41,910 bases of DNA from a virus: the IMG/VR virus record IMGVR_UViG_3300025310_000002, positions 1-41,910 of that record; one strand, given 5' to 3'. A program made the position numbers and the translations under genes. The notes under the pieces are model-generated. The model saw only the letters and a list, made by a program, of their open reading frames with translations, did not search any database and was not told the DNA's origin. Positions 36,197-41,910 of this stretch are shown in pieces. How positions within the stretch are numbered: the first letter of the stretch is position 1; each line of letters opens with the position of its first letter.

Positions 36197-38383
36197 TTAC
36201 TCCTTAACTGGTTCAATATGGGTGGGTTTTCCGTCACCACCACGTTTAACACGCTTAACCATCTTGCCGTTCTTCATAAGGCCAGCAATCTTGCCACCTT
36301 CCATAACAACCTCACCAGGAGCATCCCTGTCGGCCATTACGCGAGCCATGATGTCTTCAATCTCTTTGAGCTTGCCTTTGGCCTCTTCAGAGTTGGTTTT
36401 AGCAGCAATAGAAGCCCTGCTACCCTCCATCTGGACGTCTACCATGCGCTCTTTAGCCTTGATTTCCCGTTCTTTAAGCAGTCGATCCGTCAATTCCAGA
36501 CGTTGCTTAAATGCCTTGTCGGTAGGGTCTTCATCCAGGTTATTAGTCGTAGCAGCGATGATTTCAGCCTGCATCTTCTGTGGCAAATACTCAGTTTCAA
36601 GCTGTACTTGCTGTGCTTCAGCCTCCAATTTAGTAGCTTCGGCCTGTTTCTTAGCCAATTCAGCCTGTGCCGTAGCAATAGCAATCTGCTGTTGCAGTTG
36701 TTGAAGCTGTTGCTGCTCTGGAGAAGGCTCAGAACGCTTGGAAATCTCAGCTTGTAGCTGTTCCCTGTTATGAACAGACGAGTTGTCCACGATACTGTTA
36801 AGAACCAGCGGATAGTAGGGGCTTTCAGGCCCCATAGTCTGCAGCAGGAAGGCAAATTGCTGCTGTTCGTACTCTCGTGCCATAATGCCCATAGAGGCAA
36901 CAGGCACAAACTTGAAGTTCTTAGCAGGATAACGCTCAGGGTCATACTGCATGTAACGCCAAGCAGCCTTCTCAACTAGCGGAATCAGGAAGTTTTCTTG
37001 GAAATTAACCAGAGTTCGCTTATTACGCTTGATAAGCAGGCCAAGAGCCATACTAAGAGCGCCATTATTGGTTTCCCCCCCGACAGCAGAGCTAACAGCA
37101 CCGGCATCAGTGGTTCCGGTAGCTTGAAGTAGCATTCGCTCAAACTCACGAGACTGCTGATAGCTGTTCTGGTCAAGGTTTCCAAACTTAAACTCCTTAA
37201 TGATCTCGCCTGGATTACCATTGGTCAGTACAGAACCTCCCGGTTGCACCTTAAACTTGGCTCCACGAGGCAGTCTGGAGGCATCCATAGCGACCATGGG
37301 AACGCTTGTAAGGGCCAGATTGTCGATACGGCTACGTACCTCTGCATCCAAGCCTTTTTGACTGTTATACGCCTTCTCAGCGATTCCACGGCCCCAGAAG
37401 GAGTTAGGTACGATGTCGTCTTGGAAGGACAGAACAGGACGATCCTGCATCATGTATGGCGAAGCTTCAGCCTTAATGATGGTTCCGTCGTTGACGATAA
37501 TGACGATTGCTTCTACCAGTTCACGGTAATCGTCTACTACGTCGTCATCCAGGTCTTCCTCTTCGAACAGTTCCTCAACTTCTTCACTTGTTGCTTCTAG
37601 AAGCTTTTTCGGAACAAGTCCGTAATAACGAATGACCTTTACACGGTCAATATCACGCTCATTGTCTTCAAAGGTAGGAGACAGGTAGTCTTCACCCTGG
37701 TCTACTCCGATGTCCACATCACGGTAGATACCCTCTTCCATACCTTTGACGATGGAATGGACAGAGACTAACTCCTCTACAGCACAACCAAGAGCCTCTT
37801 CCACACAGCGAGCATTAGGATCAATAAGGAAGTTGTTAGGCTGGATGGGCTTCAACTGCACTGAGAAGCGGCGTTTCTCACTTGAGCCTACAGCCATCAT
37901 GCCAGCGCCCATCGGCTGAGAAGCAGGCTCACGATAAGATACCTCTTTGACGACAATCTCACCGATACCTGTACCAAAGATACCGCCATTGAGCAAGCAG
38001 TCTCCAACAGCTCTACGAATCTTGTCTCGCTTGAAGTCCTGTGTGAGATTGTTCTTAATCTTCTCCACATCCATCTGTGATTCTGGCTGTTCTGTATCCG
38101 GTTCACAGTCGAAGAACATGCCACGACCAAAGATAGCCTCTTCAACCTCTGAAACATGGCTTTCAATAGCCTGTTGCGTGGCAGGAGTAATCAGCTTGGC
38201 TCGTTCAGATTCACGAGTCTTGCTGTCACCAGTCCAAATGCCACGCCAGATGTTGTAATACTCAGCCCACTTGGGATCATAGTTCTGCTGACGATGCTCA
38301 CGCCATACGTCAGTACGTGCAGTGATCCACTCAGCTAACTCTTTGAACTCGTCTTGTGGTGTGTCTTCGTTGTAGTCAATCAC
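36197..38383 (-). CDS. Portal protein (728 aa)
   Basis: This 728-residue protein fits podophage portals: an N-terminal segment with EYYNIWRGIWTGD, a long stem/wing region with VIRYYGLVPKKLLEATSEEV, a clip-like segment (PNSFWGRGIAEKAYNSQ) and a C-terminal coiled coil (about residues 555-660, Gln/Glu/Lys-rich) ending in a basic tail. It is next to the terminase genes on the late strand. It forms the vertex ring for packaging and tail attachment. The C-terminal barrel extension is longer than in T7 gp8. Confidence 0.82.
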   Translation of the reverse strand: MIDYNEDTPQDEFKELAEWITARTDVWREHRQQNYDPKWAEYYNIWRGIWTGDSKTRESERAKLITPATQQAIESHVSEVEEAIFGRGMFFDCEPDTEQPESQMDVEKIKNNLTQDFKRDKIRRAVGDCLLNGGIFGTGIGEIVVKEVSYREPASQPMGAGMMAVGSSEKRRFSVQLKPIQPNNFLIDPNARCVEEALGCAVEELVSVHSIVKGMEEGIYRDVDIGVDQGEDYLSPTFEDNERDIDRVKVIRYYGLVPKKLLEATSEEVEELFEEEDLDDDVVDDYRELVEAIVIIVNDGTIIKAEASPYMMQDRPVLSFQDDIVPNSFWGRGIAEKAYNSQKGLDAEVRSRIDNLALTSVPMVAMDASRLPRGAKFKVQPGGSVLTNGNPGEIIKEFKFGNLDQNSYQQSREFERMLLQATGTTDAGAVSSAVGGETNNGALSMALGLLIKRNKRTLVNFQENFLIPLVEKAAWRYMQYDPERYPAKNFKFVPVASMGIMAREYEQQQFAFLLQTMGPESPYYPLVLNSIVDNSSVHNREQLQAEISKRSEPSPEQQQLQQLQQQIAIATAQAELAKKQAEATKLEAEAQQVQLETEYLPQKMQAEIIAATTNNLDEDPTDKAFKQRLELTDRLLKEREIKAKERMVDVQMEGSRASIAAKTNSEEAKGKLKEIEDIMARVMADRDAPGEVVMEGGKIAGLMKNGKMVKRVKRGGDGKPTHIEPVKE

Positions 38384-39183
38384 TTAGTAGAGTCTCCGAA
38401 AGGGTCTTTAAAAAAGACATCCATCACACGCTCCTGAATGCTCTTCTTCGGAGGCAGAGTGTTTTGTGCCGTATATGGAGGCAAGTCCTTAGCATCCAGC
38501 CGTTCTGTGCGCAGTCCTGTGGTAGCCTTGTACGCTTCTATATAAGCGTCATTGTTGTTAAACAGATGCTTCCTGAGAACAGGGTCTTTAGTAATGTCGA
38601 TGCCTTTTGCTGTCTCTAGACCAGACAAGGAAGCCATAATCTCATCAAACGGAGAGTCATTGGTAGGCTTTCCACCAATAGTCTTTCCTTGGGTATAGTT
38701 AGTTAAGTACCCATCATTTGCCCCCAACTGCTTCAGGCGCTCTCTCACTTCTGGTTTAGCCGTATTTCTTTGAAACTCCAACCAGTGATCTTTAGAATAC
38801 TTGCTACCAACACCCTTAGACTTAGCATCTTGTAGAGCAGCGTCGAATGCGTCTGTCTTCCTCCAATCCTCTCCGTAACGACCACTAGCCCTGTTGTCAA
38901 GAATATGCTCAGTCTCGTGCATGATTCCGTAATCTGGAGCCTGTTTTACATAGTCTGTAGGAAGTCCCTCGTATGTACCGTGGAACAAGATCGTGTTCGG
39001 AGCATAATTTGGAACACCAAAGCTTGTACCTAGGGCAGCATTACCTAGAGATGTCCCAAACAGAGTTCCTGGATCAAAACCAACCTTCTGGTTGCCCATT
39101 TGACGAAGCCTTAGCTGCTCTCTCAAGTTGTTTTCTGCCTCTGCTTTACGCAGAGCCTCAAAGGTCTTCTTATCCATCACCAT
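38380..39183 (-). CDS. Putative zinc metallopeptidase with HETEH motif (267 aa)
   Basis: Residues 89-93 are HETEH, an HExxH motif, in the segment YGIMHETEHILDNRAS, with Glu105/Asp106 following as possible further ligands. Upstream, FHGTYEGLP suggests a compact catalytic domain of about 200 residues, and the C terminus is helical with Lys/Pro. It lies between the large terminase and portal genes, where a capsid-maturation or virion peptidase would fit. Conserved surroundings of known peptidase families were not recognised. An ATG at 39177 is an alternative start. Confidence 0.6.
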   Translation of the reverse strand: MVMDKKTFEALRKAEAENNLREQLRLRQMGNQKVGFDPGTLFGTSLGNAALGTSFGVPNYAPNTILFHGTYEGLPTDYVKQAPDYGIMHETEHILDNRASGRYGEDWRKTDAFDAALQDAKSKGVGSKYSKDHWLEFQRNTAKPEVRERLKQLGANDGYLTNYTQGKTIGGKPTNDSPFDEIMASLSGLETAKGIDITKDPVLRKHLFNNNDAYIEAYKATTGLRTERLDAKDLPPYTAQNTLPPKKSIQERVMDVFFKDPFGDSTK

Positions 39184-40433
39184 CCTGTCAGCGAATCCAA
39201 CGGTTCATACGGTTCTATTTCAAACGACTGAGAGTAATCTGCGGTTTGTATCTGATCTACGTAAGCCAGAGCATCTACCATGTCGTCGTGGACTTTAGGG
39301 TTTGGGAAGTCCAGCAACTGCTGCAAGAACTTCTTATTCCACTCACCCTTTTGGAACCAGACACGACCATGTTCCATACGTCCTTGTAAAGACCAGACAA
39401 TACGTTCAGTCTTGTTCTGTTTGCCGTGGCTTACAGCCTCGATGTGCGGATAGACGTTCAACCTCCGCATCTGATCCTCCATGTAGGGAGCCAGGGCATT
39501 CTTTAGGCTTCCACTCTCGATACCGATTGTGCTTACCTGATGCTTTTGTGCGGCTCTTAGGATTCTGATTGAGGTTTCCCGTACGTCCCATCGTCCTGCG
39601 ATAATCTCCTTGACGAACCAGCCTTCCTGCGCTACTGTTACAATGGCGATAGCTGTGTCATCAAGTCTGTTGTTTTTTAATTGTGCTTCTTTTTCTACGT
39701 CTGCAAAGCCAGCAGGATCAACAGCCATGAAGGTAAAACCACCCTTAAAGGGGGCTTCATCGACAACCTTGAACCATTCTTCCTTAAACAGACCAGAACC
39801 GGCACTCTCAAAGGTAGCTTCATACTCCTGACGGAATGCAAAGCTAGACATGGTGCTTCTAGCCTTCTCGATAACCTCTTTATTCAGGAATGGGTTATCA
39901 ATGGTCTTGAAGGCCCACGATTCCCAGTGTTCTGGGTCGTCATCCTCATTCAGATAGAGGTCATAGAACCAGTTCTTACCTTTTGGTGTACCAATAAACA
40001 GAGCACCACCGTCACAGTCAGCCAGGGTAGGCTGCAAGGCCAGTTCCCATGTCTCAGGCTTCATGTCTGCCACCTCGTCAAGGACGATGTAGGCATAACC
40101 AACGCCACGAAGGGTATCAGGACGGTCAGAACCCTTAACGAAGATTCGCCGACCATTAATCAACGTAATCATTGCAGTGTTCTCGTGGGCCTCTTTGATT
40201 ACATCCTTACCCAGAGTCTTCAGCTTATCCCAGATAATCTGCTTACCCATTGCGAAGGTGGGACAGACATATGCACAGTCAAGTTTGGGAGACTTCAGAG
40301 CCTCTGTAATCAGTACCCATGCAGCTAGTTCTGTCTTACCGAATCGTCGTCCTGCACAGACTACCTTACGTTTCTTAGTGGATTTAAAGACGGAGAGCTG
40401 TCCTGGATGTAGCTGGACACTAAGCGTCGCCAT
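39177..40433 (-). CDS. Terminase large subunit (418 aa)
   Basis: The ATPase that drives DNA packaging: Walker A GRRFGKT (28-34), Walker B YIVLDE (115-120), and a RNase-H-type nuclease with D239 in AVDPAGF, E306 in GIESG and D384 in HDDMVDALA. Length and motif order match phage large terminases, though the N-terminal part is short. It overlaps the small-terminase gene by 14 bases and the peptidase gene by a few, so the three are probably cotranslated. Confidence 0.9.
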   Translation of the reverse strand: MATLSVQLHPGQLSVFKSTKKRKVVCAGRRFGKTELAAWVLITEALKSPKLDCAYVCPTFAMGKQIIWDKLKTLGKDVIKEAHENTAMITLINGRRIFVKGSDRPDTLRGVGYAYIVLDEVADMKPETWELALQPTLADCDGGALFIGTPKGKNWFYDLYLNEDDDPEHWESWAFKTIDNPFLNKEVIEKARSTMSSFAFRQEYEATFESAGSGLFKEEWFKVVDEAPFKGGFTFMAVDPAGFADVEKEAQLKNNRLDDTAIAIVTVAQEGWFVKEIIAGRWDVRETSIRILRAAQKHQVSTIGIESGSLKNALAPYMEDQMRRLNVYPHIEAVSHGKQNKTERIVWSLQGRMEHGRVWFQKGEWNKKFLQQLLDFPNPKVHDDMVDALAYVDQIQTADYSQSFEIEPYEPLDSLTGW

Positions 40434-40980
40434 CTCGTTCTTCCTCTATAAAATCCACTACTTCAGCTTCTACAGCATTCATAGTGTTTTCGTGTACCGT
40501 AACACCCTCAACAGAGATGGTGATTGTCTTCTCGTCCTTGTTGATCGAGGTGATGTCGATGGCCTTGGTAGCTGGAGCGATACGCTCAATCAGCAGCTTT
40601 AGCATCGTGGCCTGATCCTTATCGTTATCGTCCAGAGCCTTCTTAATGACCTTGGCAATGATCTTTTCGGCCTTCTCACCGATCATTTCAGCAGCCAGAA
40701 CAGACATCTTGTTCTTGGAGCCGATAGGACGACCAGGAGGCTTATTGCCCTTGGCAAACAACTGCTTGTTCCCCTGCTTCCTGAACTTCAGATCAGGGGT
40801 TTTAACCAGTACCCGACCACTTGCCAACGGATTCCCATCGGTAGCTTGTTCTTTTAAGTCAGTCGGGACGGAGACAGGATCACCACCTTTCTCAAGAGAC
40901 TCTTTAAGTACCTTAAGTCCTTCGTCTACATCTGTGTAGACCTGCCAATTCTCATTGGACTTAGGGGCGTCGTCGGACAC
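40420..40980 (-). CDS. Terminase small subunit-like protein (186 aa)
   Basis: The gene directly precedes the large terminase. It has a basic central segment (KGNKPPGRPIGSKNK, the DUF5681-type motif) suited to DNA, a helical middle (IAKVIKKALDDNDK) and an acidic C terminus. I chose the GTG at 40980 with GGAG upstream; the TTG at 41034 would place the -35 hexamer inside the gene. It should recognise the packaging site. The family is divergent, so the call leans on position. Confidence 0.7.
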   Translation of the reverse strand: MSDDAPKSNENWQVYTDVDEGLKVLKESLEKGGDPVSVPTDLKEQATDGNPLASGRVLVKTPDLKFRKQGNKQLFAKGNKPPGRPIGSKNKMSVLAAEMIGEKAEKIIAKVIKKALDDNDKDQATMLKLLIERIAPATKAIDITSINKDEKTITISVEGVTVHENTMNAVEAEVVDFIEEERDGDA

Positions 40981-41004
40981 TGTTTCTCCATTATCGGGAC
41001 AGGA

Positions 41005-41034
41005 ATTAGGTGGGAGTCTGTTCCTCCCTGTCAA
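41005..41034 (-). promoter_or_regulatory. Late promoter candidate, TTGACA-N18-CCTAAT
   Basis: On the minus strand a perfect -35 (41034-41029) and a four-of-six -10 (41010-41005) are 18 bases apart, just upstream of the small terminase start at 40980. It would drive the whole leftward virion operon down to the terminator at 18.8 kb. Confidence 0.5.
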
Positions 41035-41250
41035 GTAGGGTCAAGTAATCAGCTTTTACCCTGCCAAGCACAAAAGCTTGTTTATATGGCTAGGAACCCT
41101 AACTATTGCTTTGACAACAGGGATACTATTAAGTTCCCTAAATCCATTAATATTCTTAACTTAACGCACAAATAACCAGGACGGTTGACAGGAAGGACAG
41201 GACGAGGGACAAATTACTCGTTTCTCGTTTGTGGAACAGGTGGAGGTATA

Positions 41251-41290
41251 AGCAGGGTGTCTCTCCAAAAGACCCCTGCTATTTTAGTTT
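41251..41290 (+). terminator. Rightward terminator-like hairpin
   Basis: AGCAGGG-T-GTC (41251-41261) pairs with GACCCCTGCT (41271-41280), giving 10 pairs with one bulged T, followed by ATTTTAGTTT. It points rightward although no rightward gene lies upstream. On the minus strand it is not followed by a U-run. Confidence 0.55.
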
Positions 41291-41356
41291 AACAGCTATA
41301 GTAAAATAAGCTGTTACTATTCTGACAAGAATATAACAGACACAATTCAAATCAAA

Positions 41357-41422
41357 CCAAGACTATTTTTAGATTTATTGTTTGGGTTGTTGTTTTTAAC
41401 TTTAATCTTTTTATAGTCTTGG
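41357..41422. repeat. Inverted repeat in AT-rich sequence
   Basis: CCAAGACTAT and ATAGTCTTGG are perfect 10-base arms; beyond a five-base mismatch, AGATT and AATCT continue the symmetry. The intervening sequence is AT-rich. It could be an origin element, an operator or a cruciform. Confidence 0.6.
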
Positions 41423-41671
41423 ACACCAAAAACATCAATTAGTTTCACTGTTCCTGCAAATATATTTATCTAATCCCACTAAATCCCTTAATTCTACAAG
41501 GTACTTAGTTGTCATTCCATAATGTGAAATGAGATAAGCTTCTTACCACTATTATTCGTTGTTATTTAGCAACAAGTCCGATATTCACCTCTCTTGTGCG
41601 TGGGGTTGTCAACCACAAACAACCACAACTGCACTACCCCGCCCCCCCCCCTATCACTACACATGGAGCCA

Positions 41672-41783
41672 TAGGCTAGGCCTACTAGCGCGACATCGAA
41701 TAGCCAACGGCTATGAGAGTACGAGGACTGCGTCCGAAGTACGCGTAATGGGACATTATGTAAAGTACGTAGTAAGGCGTACT
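41672..41783. repeat. Cluster of short hairpins at circle junction
   Basis: Within 112 bases lie a TAGGCCTA palindrome (41677-41684), ATAGCC/GGCTAT (41700-41705, 41709-41714), GGAC/GTCC framed by GTAC repeats (41719-41742), TAATG/CATTA (41746-41758) and AGTACG/CGTACT (41764-41769, 41778-41783). A TATAGCTATA palindrome follows across the junction at bases 8-17. The density suggests a protein-binding or terminal site. Confidence 0.5.
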
Positions 41784-41910
41784 AATAGACTATAGCTATA
41801 CTGTAATGAGAATAGTTATCATTAAGTATTACTATGCATGGAAGGTTAGCTAGATCAAGGACAAATTACGAGGAGGAAGAGAACGTGATTGTCATTCCAT
41901 CGCTATTACT
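41784..41910. repeat. Terminal direct repeat, right copy
   Basis: These bases are identical to 1-127. They contain the same partial leader, including the Shine-Dalgarno and GTG of the possible 29-residue peptide. Joining the copies gives a 41,783-bp circle. Confidence 0.95.

Larger units (their letters stand above)
41035..41783. other. Long non-coding region with inverted repeats and C10 tract
   Basis: No gene is supported here. The stretch holds a terminator-like hairpin (41251-41290), a TAACAGCT/AGCTGTTA pair (41290-41297, 41309-41316), the CCAAGACTAT/ATAGTCTTGG pair (41357-41366, 41413-41422), a C10 tract (41642-41651), then dense short hairpins to 41783. The region faces outward on both sides (late genes leftward, early genes rightward), so it probably carries promoters plus replication and packaging signals. 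Confidence 0.6.

Noticed and set aside
41086-41175. 29-codon frame MARNPNYCFDNRD...
   Set aside because: There is no Shine-Dalgarno and no neighbouring rightward gene; it is probably chance in AT-rich DNA.
41559-41795. 78-codon rightward frame at the right end
   Set aside because: It has no ATG or ribosome site, reads through the C10 tract as a proline run, and has random-looking composition.
1-41910. tRNA genes, CRISPR arrays, insertion sequences, integrase, phage RNA polymerase
   Set aside because: Read on both strands, no cloverleaf, no regular repeat-spacer array, no transposase, integrase or RNA polymerase motif was found.

Overview
The window is one complete genome of a lytic tailed phage of a Gram-negative bacterium, most likely a podovirus. 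The last 127 bases (41784-41910) repeat the first 127 exactly, so the sequence closes into a circle of 41,783 bp. An overlap of exactly this length is typical of a circular or terminally redundant genome closed by a k-mer assembler. No integrase, excisionase or CI-type repressor is visible. No phage RNA polymerase is visible either, and several near-consensus sigma70-type promoters are present, so transcription probably relies on the host enzyme. A GH108-type muramidase with an overlapping Rz/Rz1 spanin pair points to a Gram-negative host. The cobalamin-dependent (class II) ribonucleotide reductase, A-family DNA polymerase, metallophosphoesterase and T7-like structural module without an RNA polymerase recall SIO1/cobavirus-type podoviruses (Zobellviridae). 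That placement is inference.

Left arm, plus strand, about 0.1-18.8 kb: a tightly packed early/middle region whose genes often overlap as ATGA or TAATG. It opens with about a dozen small unknown proteins and a Cro-like HTH protein. Replication follows: zinc-finger TOPRIM primase, a GC-richer two-gene insert including a Lar-like zinc ribbon, DnaB/gp4-like helicase, an A-family DNA polymerase split into exonuclease and polymerase polypeptides, an SSB-like protein, 5'-3' exonuclease and a PD-(D/E)XK nuclease. After these come a metallophosphoesterase, a DUF3310 protein, a holin candidate, nested spanins, a C5-methyltransferase-like protein, a MazG-like protein and the class II ribonucleotide reductase. 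The arm ends at a bidirectional terminator (18762-18797) facing the late genes.

Right arm, minus strand, 41.0 kb down to 18.8 kb: packaging and virion genes in the order small terminase, large terminase, HETEH-motif putative metallopeptidase, portal, six poorly known small or structural genes, scaffold, major capsid, decoration-like protein, tail tube A and B homologues, a receptor-binding fibre with repeated beta-rich units, a fibre-assembly-like protein, two small proteins, three large internal/ejection-type proteins and the endolysin. A promoter-like TTGACA-N18-CCTAAT at 41034-41005 lies just upstream of the small terminase.

Three non-coding stretches stand out. A 307-base gap (10254-10560) folds on paper into a multi-helix RNA closed by a 9-bp long-range helix and followed by a 16-bp hairpin. 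A 240-base gap (4138-4377) starts with a consensus TTGACA-N18-TATAAT promoter and holds three tandem hairpins. About 800 bases around the circle junction (41035-41783, continuing into 1-328) are rich in inverted repeats, carry a C10 tract, and probably include replication, packaging or early-promoter signals.
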